Shown: positions 36,855 to 46,279, numbered from the stretch's first letter. The stretch: 64,000 nt of DNA from a bacterium (GCA_018822805.1 JAHJJU010000051.1:1-64000); one strand, 5' to 3'. Translations and numbers: made by a program. Notes: generated by a model from the sequence alone, not told the origin.

Positions 36855-38744
36855 CTACCTTATTATCCTATTCAGATTTTTAGGAATCGACATTTTACAA
36901 ATAGCCCCGTCATTGCCATTGACTATCTCAACACGCCCCTGCATACTCTGTTCAATAATCATTTTTAAAATATACAAGCCCAATCCCGTTCCTTTAGACT
37001 CATGTTTGGTTGTAAAATAAGGCGTATAAATATCATCCAATATCTCTTCAGAGATACCTCCTCCATTATCTTCTATGACAATGTTTAGATGATCATCTAC
37101 AACCGAAGCAGTAAGCACTATTTTTGCTTGAATCTGCCCTTTACTGCAGGCATCTACAGCATTGTTAATGACAATGAGCAGTGCTTGAATGAGTTCTGAC
37201 TTATAACCAATCATCTGTACATTTTCACTGATATTATAAAACAGTATGGTGTCTCCGACTGACATAAATGCCAACTTTCGACTTTGATGCAATACATCAG
37301 TGAGATAAAAAGGTTCTATGGATTTATTATGATTAAAAAAATTCATAAAATCATAAATGGTTTTAGAGAGATAGGCCGTGACCTCTTCTATCTCATTTAA
37401 GTGACTCTCCAATCTCTGTTGAGTTAACCTCTTTTTTCGATAATCTATATCCACATCCAATACAATCCCATTAATCTCACTTAAGGGTTGTCGCCATTGA
37501 TGGGCGATGGTCGATATCATCTCACCCATGCTGGCCAGTTTGCTTTGTTGCACCAACAACTTCTGTTGTGCTAACTTCTCTTTCTCCACCTCTTTAATTT
37601 TATACGCTAAAATAAACGAAAAACAAAGAACCTCAAAAAGCATTATAAATTGCAAAATATAGTCAGCAGGAATATCTATTGCTGTTAAATGCAAATAGAT
37701 AGCAGGAAGTATCATACTAGAGAAGCCAACCAAAGTCCAAACCAAGGCATATACCTTAGCGATCTTATCCTCTTTATAAACAGCCAGATAATACGTTGAT
37801 GCTATAATAAAAAATCCATATATCGGTACCATTATAAAAAAGAGATTAAAAAGTAACTGAGCATAAAAGAATGCTTGAATTTCAAGGAAAAAGATATTGA
37901 CAAAGGTTGTTAGCATAAAGTAGCCTATAAAAATATTTAAAATCGTGTGTATACGGGGTAACTGATTTTTCAAATTCAAAATAGATTGAACAAAAAGAGT
38001 CATTGCTATAAAAAAAGATCCTGAACTCAAATAGAACATCCATGTATAGTCGGGGAAATAACGTTGTGAAAATCCAAAAAACCCTACAAAATAGACCGTT
38101 AACCAAAAAGTATACAAGACATAGTAGAGATAAGCCCGAAATCTTAAAAGAAAATAGAGAAAAAGATTGTACAAAAGCATAATCAACATCCCCCCAAAAA
38201 AGAGACCTTCAACAATATTATAGGTCTGATAAAAATCCAAAAGATAAGCTTTGGTCACCAATGCAAAATCAATATCTATTTTATTGTAATTTTGGATTTT
38301 AAAGTAGACTTCCAACGCTTCAGAAGGTGCTATGGTTAAAGGAAAAATCATGTGACTGGTATTGAAAGTTCGAGATGGATTTTTAGAGACAACACCATCT
38401 TCTTGATAATCCACTGTTTGACCATTTTTAACTAAAAAAAACTCAATATGATAGGTGAATTTATTTTCAGATAGAAGATAATACTCTTTAGACTCCGTAG
38501 TATTATTTTGAAGAAACACTCTAGCCCAATAGGCTTTGTCTGAATTTTTAAATGTATTAAATGACGCTTTATGGTTCTCCCAAACTCTTTGGGTTAACAC
38601 TTCAGGTCTTTCATTAACATCCTCTGCCAGCGTATATTCTATATATTCTTTGGTCTTATAAGAGGATTCCGTACCTATTTTTAGTGTTTCAGAATGAAGA
38701 AAACTTAGTAAAAATATAACCATATATAACACTATTTTTTTCAT
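36855..38744 (-). CDS. 7TMR-DISM sensor histidine kinase (first tandem copy)
   Basis: A 629-residue paralogue of the downstream kinase with the same layout: signal peptide, DISMED2-like periplasmic domain, seven transmembrane helices, coiled coil, H box IAHQWRQPLSEI with H415, N box (NNAVDACS), G1 (DNGGGIS) and G2 (GTGLGLYILK). The two share long identical stretches across all domains, including DFYQTYNIVEG and LYNLFLYFLL, so they come from a tandem duplication. A TATAAT box abuts the amgK stop codon 38 bp upstream, so the pair can be transcribed independently of the recycling genes. Confidence 0.9.
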   Translation of the reverse strand: MKKIVLYMVIFLLSFLHSETLKIGTESSYKTKEYIEYTLAEDVNERPEVLTQRVWENHKASFNTFKNSDKAYWARVFLQNNTTESKEYYLLSENKFTYHIEFFLVKNGQTVDYQEDGVVSKNPSRTFNTSHMIFPLTIAPSEALEVYFKIQNYNKIDIDFALVTKAYLLDFYQTYNIVEGLFFGGMLIMLLYNLFLYFLLRFRAYLYYVLYTFWLTVYFVGFFGFSQRYFPDYTWMFYLSSGSFFIAMTLFVQSILNLKNQLPRIHTILNIFIGYFMLTTFVNIFFLEIQAFFYAQLLFNLFFIMVPIYGFFIIASTYYLAVYKEDKIAKVYALVWTLVGFSSMILPAIYLHLTAIDIPADYILQFIMLFEVLCFSFILAYKIKEVEKEKLAQQKLLVQQSKLASMGEMISTIAHQWRQPLSEINGIVLDVDIDYRKKRLTQQRLESHLNEIEEVTAYLSKTIYDFMNFFNHNKSIEPFYLTDVLHQSRKLAFMSVGDTILFYNISENVQMIGYKSELIQALLIVINNAVDACSKGQIQAKIVLTASVVDDHLNIVIEDNGGGISEEILDDIYTPYFTTKHESKGTGLGLYILKMIIEQSMQGRVEIVNGNDGAICKMSIPKNLNRIIR

Positions 38745-38782
38745 TTTATGTACGTAAATGTCCCATACTTTTTAATAAGAGC

Positions 38783-38788
38783 ATTATA
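38783..38788 (-). promoter_or_regulatory. -10 box of the kinase pair, abutting the amgK stop codon
   Basis: Minus-strand TATAAT immediately after the amgK stop codon and 38 bp before the first kinase ATG. It suggests an internal promoter within the nine-gene run. Confidence 0.5.
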
Positions 38789-39718
38789 TTATGTTTTTAG
38801 TAATTCTCCTAGTGGTTTTAATTCATCGTACTTAGAACAGACTGTTTTGACGTATTTTAACGTTAAAGGAATATCTTTTAGATAAGCACTTTTATTATCA
38901 CGAATATTCAAACGTGCAAAAATTCCCAAAATCTTAAGGTGTCGTTGTAACCCTGTAAAGTCAAACCATCGTATAAACATTTCATCTGAAACCTCTACAC
39001 CTTTTAATGTTTTAAACTCTAATGCCAACGATTCCATCTGCTGTGCATCAAACTCAACATAAACATCTTTAAGCAAAGAGACCAAATCATAGGTTAAAGC
39101 ACCACAACGAGCATCTTGATAATCAATCAATGCCAACTTTCCATTTTCGAGCATGATGTTTCTAGAGTGAAAATCACGATGCACAAAAATGTTTTGAGGT
39201 TGTGAAAGTACCACGCTGGCAATGAGTTCTAAACTGTTGTCTAAAACAGACTGTTGAATGTCACTCAAGCCAACTTGTAGATGTTGCTTCAAATACCACT
39301 CTTGCATTAAGTTCATCTCAAAGAGAAGAAACTCTCTATTATAGAGATCCAAACCGGTTGTATCAATGGTTTGAATCTTCACTATCTCAGAAATTGCTTT
39401 CATATAAAGCAACTCTACACTCATAGGGCTTAACATGTCTGCTAAATGTCTACTTCCTAAATCGGTCAATAAAAGATAACCCTCTTGCAAATTTTGAGAC
39501 ACAATACGAGGTACTTCCACCTTAGCTTTAAGAAGACGTACGGAGATGTCTATAAACGGATAGACACTCTCCTTATCAGCCGAAGCGTCCATAATTACAA
39601 AACTTTCTTCACCCACCTTCAAACGATAATATTTTCTAAAACCGGCATCAGCCGTAATGACCGATAATTCATAATTTTTATATCCTAACTTCTTTATCCA
39701 TGCTTCAATTTGTTGCAA
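38789..39718 (-). CDS. amgK: Aminoglycoside-phosphotransferase-fold sugar kinase, AmgK-like (MurNAc/GlcNAc 1-kinase)
   Basis: A 309-residue APH-fold kinase. Brenner-type catalytic loop VHRDFHSRNIML (about 178-189) and the metal motif LIDYQDAR are present, and an ATP-binding N-lobe precedes them. AmgK phosphorylates MurNAc at the anomeric position, feeding MurU. It overlaps the end of anmK by 14 bp, so the two are co-translated, and murU lies in the same run. This context favours AmgK over a choline or aminoglycoside kinase. The specificity itself is inferred. Confidence 0.82.
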   Translation of the reverse strand: MQQIEAWIKKLGYKNYELSVITADAGFRKYYRLKVGEESFVIMDASADKESVYPFIDISVRLLKAKVEVPRIVSQNLQEGYLLLTDLGSRHLADMLSPMSVELLYMKAISEIVKIQTIDTTGLDLYNREFLLFEMNLMQEWYLKQHLQVGLSDIQQSVLDNSLELIASVVLSQPQNIFVHRDFHSRNIMLENGKLALIDYQDARCGALTYDLVSLLKDVYVEFDAQQMESLALEFKTLKGVEVSDEMFIRWFDFTGLQRHLKILGIFARLNIRDNKSAYLKDIPLTLKYVKTVCSKYDELKPLGELLKT

Positions 39719-40793
39719 AAACTCCCCCTAAAATTGTACTTTTTTTTGCACCCGTCACACGCGCTAGTGCTATGGGTTTCTCTGTTAAACGCATCTGTGC
39801 AAACCATGCAAATATCATTGCTTCCATATTGTCACTGCTTACAGCATAAGCATCGGTTGTTGTTACTCTAACGGTTGGTAATGCTTCTTGTAGGGAATAC
39901 ATCAAAAAAAGATTTCGTGCACCACCACCACAAACCAGTAACTCTTTAATATCAAACTTTTTAATTTCATTACAAATTGAGTGTACCGTCAATGCCAACA
40001 ACGTGGCTTGAACATCAACATCTATTATTTTACCCAATGGTTCTAAATATTTTATTAAAAATTTCTTATTAAAATATTCTCGTCCTGTACTTTTAGGATA
40101 ATTTAAGTTAAAATAGTCATCTTTTAACATAGTATCTAATAATTGTCTGTTTACGCTTCCTGATTTTGCCCATGCCCCATCACGGTCATAAGAGCGTTGT
40201 TTTTTCTCTTGAATCCACATATCCATTAAGACATTTCCACACCCAGTATCGTAACCTATCAGTTCAGGCTCTAATACAGTAATATTAGCCATCCCCCCAA
40301 TGTTCACTACAGCACACTTTTTGATGTTTGAAAAAAGAAATTGATGAAAAGCAGGTGCAAAAGGAGCTCCTTGTCCACCCATAGCAACATCTTTAGCTCT
40401 AAAATCAGCCACCACATCAATACCTGTTTTAACAGCTATAAGTGAAGGATCTCCCAGTTGCATCGAAAAAGGGTAGTCACCATTGGGCTCATGCCAAAGT
40501 GTCTGACCATGAGAACCAATGGCTCTAATATCCTCCGGACTTAAATGTTCATTTTTTAATAAACAGCTCACAGCTTCAGAAAAAAAGAGAGCCAACTTAT
40601 GATCTATCTGACCTACTTGTTGAAGTGTTGTTGTCTCGGCAATCATCAAAAGAATTTCATCTTTAAAATCTTTAGAAAAAGGCATAAAAAATGACGCTTC
40701 TAACACACAAGCATCTTCAGATATTTGACAGAGTGCGACATCTACACCATCTAAACTTGTTCCTGACATTATGCCAATATATCGTTCTTTCAT
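39705..40793 (-). CDS. anmK: Anhydro-N-acetylmuramic acid kinase
   Basis: A 362-residue kinase of the ASKHA fold that cleaves and phosphorylates 1,6-anhydroMurNAc to MurNAc 6-phosphate during peptidoglycan recycling. Family motifs GIMSGTSLDGVDVAL at the N-terminus, GSHGQTLWHEP, QLGDPSLIA, VADFRAKDVAMGGQGAPFAP and NIGGMANIT are present, with VCGGGARN near the C-terminus. It overlaps amgK by 14 bp and follows the RND gene by 7 bp. AmgK/MurU normally take unphosphorylated MurNAc, so a MurNAc-6-P phosphatase (MupP) or an etherase (MurQ) is expected elsewhere. Confidence 0.95.
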   Translation of the reverse strand: MKERYIGIMSGTSLDGVDVALCQISEDACVLEASFFMPFSKDFKDEILLMIAETTTLQQVGQIDHKLALFFSEAVSCLLKNEHLSPEDIRAIGSHGQTLWHEPNGDYPFSMQLGDPSLIAVKTGIDVVADFRAKDVAMGGQGAPFAPAFHQFLFSNIKKCAVVNIGGMANITVLEPELIGYDTGCGNVLMDMWIQEKKQRSYDRDGAWAKSGSVNRQLLDTMLKDDYFNLNYPKSTGREYFNKKFLIKYLEPLGKIIDVDVQATLLALTVHSICNEIKKFDIKELLVCGGGARNLFLMYSLQEALPTVRVTTTDAYAVSSDNMEAMIFAWFAQMRLTEKPIALARVTGAKKSTILGGVFATN

Positions 40794-40800
40794 GCCTGCC

Positions 40801-43278
40801 TTATTTTTTAAACGGTTTAAACAGTACCAAAAGTTTTGGTAAAAGTACCATATCAGCCAGCAGTGCTGTTCCCATCACCAACATGGTAAGCAATCCAAAA
40901 TAAATGGTCGGAATCAAATTTGAAAGTACCAATATGGAAAACCCCAACATAATGGTAACCGAGGTATACTGCATGGCATGTCCTATGGAGTTGTCACTAA
41001 GTTCAACAGATTTCATGTACTCCTCCTCATGAGCATACTCTTTTTTAAATCGATGAATGTAATGAATGGTATCATCTACCCCTATTCCCACGGCAATGGC
41101 TGCAATGGTAATGGTCATAATGTCCAAAGGAATGTTAAACCAGCCCATAAATCCAAAAATAATCCCAATAGGAATGATGTTCACCGTAATGGCAATAAGA
41201 GCAATGCTTAGCGACCTAAAAAGCAACAGAAACATAATGGTAATAATAATAAGCACAAATCCTAAAGTAGCGATTTGTGAGTCAAAGAGTGACTGCAACA
41301 TATTGTTATAAAGCACCATTAAATTAGAGAGTTTAAATTCAGCTATTTTAGGATCAATCATGCTGTTTAAATCCTGCTGAATCTCTTTTAAAAGTATATC
41401 TCGTCTTAATGCTTCATTTGAATCTATAATTCTTGTAGAAAATCGTACTTGATTGTGTTCAATGCTGATGTAGGGTGAGAGAATTATTTTTTTATATTTT
41501 TCGGGAAGATTATTGTAAAGCAACGCCAAGTTAAATCCATCCAACGCTTTGTCCTGATTTAAAATTTTTCCTATTTTTAAAATACCGGCTAGAGATTGAA
41601 CATTTCCTATTTCACTGATATTTTCTAAGTAATTGTGTATCTCTAAAATTTTATCCATTTTCTCTTTGGTAAACCAATACTGCTCTTCATTTTCACTCTC
41701 TGCAAATTCTTCTTCAAAACCATCAGACTCATCACTGCTTGTTGTTTCTGTTTGAGGCATCTCTTTAAAAGTTAAAACAATATCAAGGGGTGTGGTTCCT
41801 CCTAAATCTTCATCGATTACTTTCATTCCTTTGTAGATTTCTGTATTTTGTTTAAAGTAGTTAATGAAACTGTTTTCAACAATAAGCATAGAAGCACCGG
41901 AAAGACTAAAGAGAATAATGAATCCTGTGGTGATTAAAATGGCTTTTTTATCATTTTTGACAATGTTTGCCATGCTTTGTGTAAAAGAAAACTTTTGAAG
42001 CATTGTGAGAGTTTTACTGCTCTGTTTGTTGATTTTTATTTTCAATTTAGGCAATTTAACCATTACAGTCGGGAAAACAATAAACGCAATGATCAAAGAC
42101 AAAGCAATACCGGCACTCATCATCCACCCAAGGTTGATAACGGGTTTAATGTTTGAGATAATCAATGAAGAAAAACCGGCAATGGTCGTAATAATTGCAA
42201 AAAAAGTAGGGGTAGCTTTACTCAAAACAGTTAAAAGTATAATCCGATGATTAGAGGCTTTAGGATAGAGACGTAACAGCTCGTTATAACGTACAATGAG
42301 ATGCAACACAATAGAGAGTGTAATAATAAGCTGTAAAGCAATAAAATTAGAAGAGATAACCGTAATCTCCCAGCCAAAAAAACCTAAACTACTCGTAATG
42401 GCAATAATCGAAAGGGTTGAAATAAGTATAGGTAAAACAATCCATACCATACATCTAAAAACAACCCATAAGATGAAAATTAAAATGAGTACCAAAGTGG
42501 AACCATAAATAACCAAGTCATTTTTAACAAATCCTACAATGTCATTGGCAATCATATTGACTCCCCCTAAAAAAAGAGAGGCTTTACTTTGGTAATTTTT
42601 CATGATATTACGAATCTCTTCGATATTCTCATGTTCAATTGCTCTACGTTTATCACGATGTTTCTTAAAAGCTTCAATGGTTGTTTTTAGTTCATTTTCT
42701 TCCAAAGAGCTTCTATTTTTTAGTTTCTGTAAACTATTTTTCTTATTAAGCAGTTCATAATACTTACTGTCTTTATATAAATTCACCACAATTGCCGAAG
42801 TTTTAAAATCTTTACTAACAATATTTCCCTTGTAAAGAGGATTGCTAAGAAACTCATTTTGAACCAAAGCTTTATCAGGTGTACTGTTTTCTAACGTTTT
42901 AACATCATCCACCAACTCTTTAATCTCTTTAGGAGGAGAGAGAAGAAGAGGAACCGTTAAGATAGAATCTATCGACTTGACCAAAGGTAATTTTTCTAAC
43001 TCTCTACGGATATTTTCTATCGTACTTAAACTCTCCTCTGATAACATTGGAACTGTGGGACGATAGGTAATCACCAAAAAATTTTCAGTTTTAAAACGTT
43101 CATTCATGGCTCTTGAAAAATTTAAATCGGGGTCATTTTCCAAAAGTAAGGTTTCGGATGAAGCATCAATTTCCAATTTGGTGGTATAGTAGCCAAAAGC
43201 CAAAATACCAATAATCAATAAAGAGAACACAGCCATAGGGTACTTTAAAATAACCTGTTGATAAAGTTTCTTGAGCAT
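40801..43278 (-). CDS. RND/MMPL-family transporter (HpnN-like, Mla-associated)
   Basis: An 825-residue inner-membrane protein with two repeats of one plus five transmembrane helices. TM1 lies at about 14-31, followed by a large periplasmic loop, then a helix block near 255-405; the second half repeats with a helix near 440-465, a loop with a Glu/Asp/Ser-rich insert (about 505-530) and helices near 670-820. The GVGIDDTIHYIHRF motif is typical of MMPL/sterol-sensing-like RND proteins. With mlaC and mlaA it forms the same trio as Campylobacter jejuni Cj1371-1373 and may move phospholipids between membranes in place of an MlaFEDB ABC complex. Direction of transport is unknown. Confidence 0.87.
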   Translation of the reverse strand: MLKKLYQQVILKYPMAVFSLLIIGILAFGYYTTKLEIDASSETLLLENDPDLNFSRAMNERFKTENFLVITYRPTVPMLSEESLSTIENIRRELEKLPLVKSIDSILTVPLLLSPPKEIKELVDDVKTLENSTPDKALVQNEFLSNPLYKGNIVSKDFKTSAIVVNLYKDSKYYELLNKKNSLQKLKNRSSLEENELKTTIEAFKKHRDKRRAIEHENIEEIRNIMKNYQSKASLFLGGVNMIANDIVGFVKNDLVIYGSTLVLILIFILWVVFRCMVWIVLPILISTLSIIAITSSLGFFGWEITVISSNFIALQLIITLSIVLHLIVRYNELLRLYPKASNHRIILLTVLSKATPTFFAIITTIAGFSSLIISNIKPVINLGWMMSAGIALSLIIAFIVFPTVMVKLPKLKIKINKQSSKTLTMLQKFSFTQSMANIVKNDKKAILITTGFIILFSLSGASMLIVENSFINYFKQNTEIYKGMKVIDEDLGGTTPLDIVLTFKEMPQTETTSSDESDGFEEEFAESENEEQYWFTKEKMDKILEIHNYLENISEIGNVQSLAGILKIGKILNQDKALDGFNLALLYNNLPEKYKKIILSPYISIEHNQVRFSTRIIDSNEALRRDILLKEIQQDLNSMIDPKIAEFKLSNLMVLYNNMLQSLFDSQIATLGFVLIIITIMFLLLFRSLSIALIAITVNIIPIGIIFGFMGWFNIPLDIMTITIAAIAVGIGVDDTIHYIHRFKKEYAHEEEYMKSVELSDNSIGHAMQYTSVTIMLGFSILVLSNLIPTIYFGLLTMLVMGTALLADMVLLPKLLVLFKPFKK

Positions 43279-43293
43279 GAGTCTCCTAACTGT

Positions 43294-43857
43294 TTATAAG
43301 CTTGCTAACAATTCATCAAATGATTTGGTTTTTAAAAACTCAGCAAACTGTTTTCGATACGTTTGAATAATACTCACTCCTGTAATCTCTACATCATAAA
43401 TAAGCCAATCGCTACTGTTGTTAACTTTAAAAAATTTATAAATTACCTCATAAGTCTCTTCTACCCCTATAATATCACTGTGGAGTTGAATTCGTGTTGC
43501 TTTTACTTTCTCTAGCTCTTTAACACGTACTTTCTGATCGGTATAAAGTTCCAGTTTTTCAAAGTAAGAAGCTTTTAGTTTTCCTTCAAAAGCAGTCATA
43601 AATCTATTTTTTTCATCATCACTTAAGGTTTTCCATTTTTTTCCCAAACTAATTTGGGACATGGTTTTATAATCAAAAACACCATCAATATTTGAGTAAA
43701 TCTTCTCTTTTTTACTTTCAACAGGAAGCATTTTATCTTGTAGTACGGTCGTAATCTCATCTATTTTAATTGTCATCTCTGTTTTAATATTTGACTCAGA
43801 AATACCCAAAAGCGTACTCATGGTTAATAGGGTTAGCAGCACTGTTTTTTTTAACAT
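43294..43857 (-). CDS. mlaC: Periplasmic phospholipid shuttle MlaC/Ttg2D-like
   Basis: A 187-residue periplasmic protein with a signal peptide (about 1-20). The Tol-Tol_Ttg2 family pattern is clear: FDYKTMSQISLGKKWKTLSDDEK, then RFMTAFEGKLKASYFEKLELYTDQKV and SSDWLIYDVEITGVSIIQTYRKQF with a C-terminal FDELLASL. MlaC carries phospholipid between MlaA at the outer membrane and an inner-membrane partner. It lies 15 bp before the RND gene and 14 bp after mlaA. Confidence 0.92.
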   Translation of the reverse strand: MLKKTVLLTLLTMSTLLGISESNIKTEMTIKIDEITTVLQDKMLPVESKKEKIYSNIDGVFDYKTMSQISLGKKWKTLSDDEKNRFMTAFEGKLKASYFEKLELYTDQKVRVKELEKVKATRIQLHSDIIGVEETYEVIYKFFKVNNSSDWLIYDVEITGVSIIQTYRKQFAEFLKTKSFDELLASL

Positions 43858-43871
43858 TATTCAATCCTTTC

Positions 43872-44645
43872 TTATTGTTCTATCTCTTTAGCTCTTTGTT
43901 GTTCATAGGTATCTCTAAAAAAGAGATACAGATCAAGAGCATCTTTTTTTAAGTTTTCATATTCTCCGGGATGTAAAGAGTTTTTATTGACATAATAAGC
44001 TGTGGCAATGCCCAACGATTCGGTTGTATTTTCAACAGCTTGATACTCTAATGAACCTGAAGTAATTGGATCCATCCATGTATCAACCCCAAAACCTAAA
44101 GTATCTCGTAAATTCGAAGGTCCTAAAAATGGCAAAACAACATGAAAACCCGAACCCACACCATAGTGCCCCAAGGTCTGTCCGAAATCTTCTTCTTGAG
44201 GTTCAATTCCTTCCATTTTAGCCACATCAACAAAACCCAATACCCCTACCGTAGAATTGATCATAAATCGTCCAAGCTCTTTCATAGAAGCATCAAATTT
44301 CAACTGTAATAGATTGTTTGAAAAACGTATGGGAAACTTTAGATTATGAAAAAAATTTGAAAGTCCAATTCGTGCTGTTTTAGGAACAACCGTTGCATAC
44401 CCTTCTGAAACAGGATTAAATAGATGAATATATATCTTATCATTGGTATTGGTCATCCATCGATTATACCCTTTTAAAGGGTCAAAAACTTCTCTGTTTT
44501 CATCTTCAAATTCATCATCAAACTCATCCACGTCACTCTCTTGAATAAGCGTACTTTTATTGCTCTCCTGTGGCAAAACATCTAATTTTTGAGAACATCC
44601 TGTAAATGTAAATACGATGAAAAATATAAATATAAAATATTTCAT
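43872..44645 (-). CDS. mlaA: Outer-membrane lipoprotein MlaA (VacJ)
   Basis: A 257-residue lipoprotein with a lipobox FTGC (mature Cys at about 17). After an acidic Asp/Glu-rich linker (about 37-52), the MlaA core begins with DPLKGYNRWMTNTNDKIYIHLFNPVSEGY, followed by RFMINSTVGVLGFVDVA and FGQTLGHYGVGSGFHVVLPFLGPSNLRDTLG. MlaA forms a ring that extracts mislocalised phospholipid from the outer leaflet. It leads the Mla-RND trio. Confidence 0.94.
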   Translation of the reverse strand: MKYFIFIFFIVFTFTGCSQKLDVLPQESNKSTLIQESDVDEFDDEFEDENREVFDPLKGYNRWMTNTNDKIYIHLFNPVSEGYATVVPKTARIGLSNFFHNLKFPIRFSNNLLQLKFDASMKELGRFMINSTVGVLGFVDVAKMEGIEPQEEDFGQTLGHYGVGSGFHVVLPFLGPSNLRDTLGFGVDTWMDPITSGSLEYQAVENTTESLGIATAYYVNKNSLHPGEYENLKKDALDLYLFFRDTYEQQRAKEIEQ

Positions 44646-44713
44646 TAACCACTCCTTGTTTTATTGAATATACATTTATTGATTTTATCAATATTTTTGT
44701 TAAGTAATCGTTG

Positions 44714-44742
44714 AAAAACTGTAATATAATTAAATATTACAG
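44714..44742 (-). terminator. Rho-independent terminator of the symporter gene
   Basis: Perfect 9-bp inverted repeat CTGTAATAT/ATATTACAG with a 6-nt loop (44719-44742), followed on the minus strand by TTTTT. It overlaps the stop codon of the symporter gene and separates it from mlaA. Confidence 0.65.
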
Positions 44743-46254
44743 ATTAAAGACTTTTTCTCTACCAAACATCATAATAGTAAAAGAGACAAAGGTTCCCACA
44801 ATCATCATAACAGCAAAATCCACTTTTACATCAATGAAGTTCCCAATAACATAAGGTTGTAAAACAAGTACCGTTAAGAACCCACCTATTAATGCCCATA
44901 AAACCGTCTGTTCATTACCTCTGTTGGTAAATATGGCAGCCCCATAAACCCCTAAAAGTGCAGCATAAGCAAATGCCATGACACCCAATGCAAAATTGAG
45001 CAGAGGCAGTTCTGTGTACTGCTGCCAATAAAAGCTTATCATTGCCATTCCACAAAGTAGTAGAGCAAAAGTAAGAACCATCACACGACTCGCTTTTAAA
45101 AAGTGTGCTTCATCTCTACCCTCTTTTGCCAACCAAGGTCGGTAAATATCCTCTACAGCTACAGACGCCATGGCAGAAAGCACCGAATTGGTAGAAGAGA
45201 GTGCTGCAGCAATGGCTCCAACGGTTACCAAACCTCGTAACCCTTCGGGCATTTCATTCAAAATATAAAGCATAAATATGGTCACACTCTGACCATCGAC
45301 ATTTTGGTCAACGCAAGCTGCTGTAATACCTGAAATTTCAGGATGCTGATAGAAAATGTACAACAAAAGACCAATCACTAAAAAAAGAAATGCTACAGGT
45401 AGCGTAAAAAGAATGGAGTAAATAAGCGATTTTCGTCCCTCTTTTTCATTTTTACACGTCAAAACCCTTTGTGTCATATCTTGGTCAAGACCATAGGCTG
45501 CGATATTTAATAAAAACCACCCTGTCAAGAGTGTCCAAATGGTGAAACCACCTGAGAAAGAAAAATCAACCAATTTAAGTTTATTATTCTCACTCAATGT
45601 ACTCATTAACGTCGAAAAGTCTGTATTCATACTGTAGTAAAGATACACCAATACAGCCACACCTGCTCCTATATAAGTAACGGCTTGAATAACATCGGAT
45701 AAAATAACCGATTTCACTCCTCCAAAATAGGTATATGCCAAGGCTCCCAACATCAAAATAGCAATAGATATTGCCACATGAGAAGCGATAATATCGGAAA
45801 ACAGAATCATAGAGATAGCCAATGCACCGATGTAAAGTCTGGCTCCACTGGCAAAAAGTCGTCCTACCAAAAACATTATTCCTGCATACCGTTTAGAGGT
45901 CTCTGTGTAACGATGTTCTAAGTACTCATAAACTGTAATGGCATTAATCTCATAAAATCTAGGAACCAATACTTTAGAGACAAAAATCACAGCTAAAAAT
46001 GCTGAGGCATAAAAACCTAAAAAAGTTAAATCATTTTTGTAAGCGTACTCCGGTCCTCCTAAAAAAGTAGCAGCCGATTGAGAAGTTGCCAGTACAGAAA
46101 TGGCAACTGCCAACATGGGCATGGTATTTCCCCCTGTAAAATAGTCACGTGAAGTTTTTACTTTATTCTGACTCAAAATCACCGAAGTAAGAATAAGCAT
46201 TAAAAAATATGAAGCGAATATCATCCAGTCTAGGGTACTGAAGTTTGATTGCAT
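44737..46254 (-). CDS. Sodium/solute symporter (SSS family)
   Basis: A 505-residue inner-membrane transporter with about 13 helices. SSS-family stretches: SRDYFTGGNTMPMLAVAISVLATSQSAATFLGGPEY (substrate and sodium sites), YEYLEHRYTETSKRYAG, YTYFGGVKSVILSDVIQ, DQDMTQRVLTCKNEKEGRKS and the AALSSTNSVLSAMASV sodium-site helix. Cargo could be proline, acetate/pyruvate, a sugar or another carboxylate and cannot be decided from sequence. It has its own TATAAT promoter and terminator, so it is monocistronic, divergent from the porin gene. Confidence 0.9.
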   Translation of the reverse strand: MQSNFSTLDWMIFASYFLMLILTSVILSQNKVKTSRDYFTGGNTMPMLAVAISVLATSQSAATFLGGPEYAYKNDLTFLGFYASAFLAVIFVSKVLVPRFYEINAITVYEYLEHRYTETSKRYAGIMFLVGRLFASGARLYIGALAISMILFSDIIASHVAISIAILMLGALAYTYFGGVKSVILSDVIQAVTYIGAGVAVLVYLYYSMNTDFSTLMSTLSENNKLKLVDFSFSGGFTIWTLLTGWFLLNIAAYGLDQDMTQRVLTCKNEKEGRKSLIYSILFTLPVAFLFLVIGLLLYIFYQHPEISGITAACVDQNVDGQSVTIFMLYILNEMPEGLRGLVTVGAIAAALSSTNSVLSAMASVAVEDIYRPWLAKEGRDEAHFLKASRVMVLTFALLLCGMAMISFYWQQYTELPLLNFALGVMAFAYAALLGVYGAAIFTNRGNEQTVLWALIGGFLTVLVLQPYVIGNFIDVKVDFAVMMIVGTFVSFTIMMFGREKVFNL

Positions 46255-46279
46255 GTGCTACCTTTAAAAAATTTTAATG

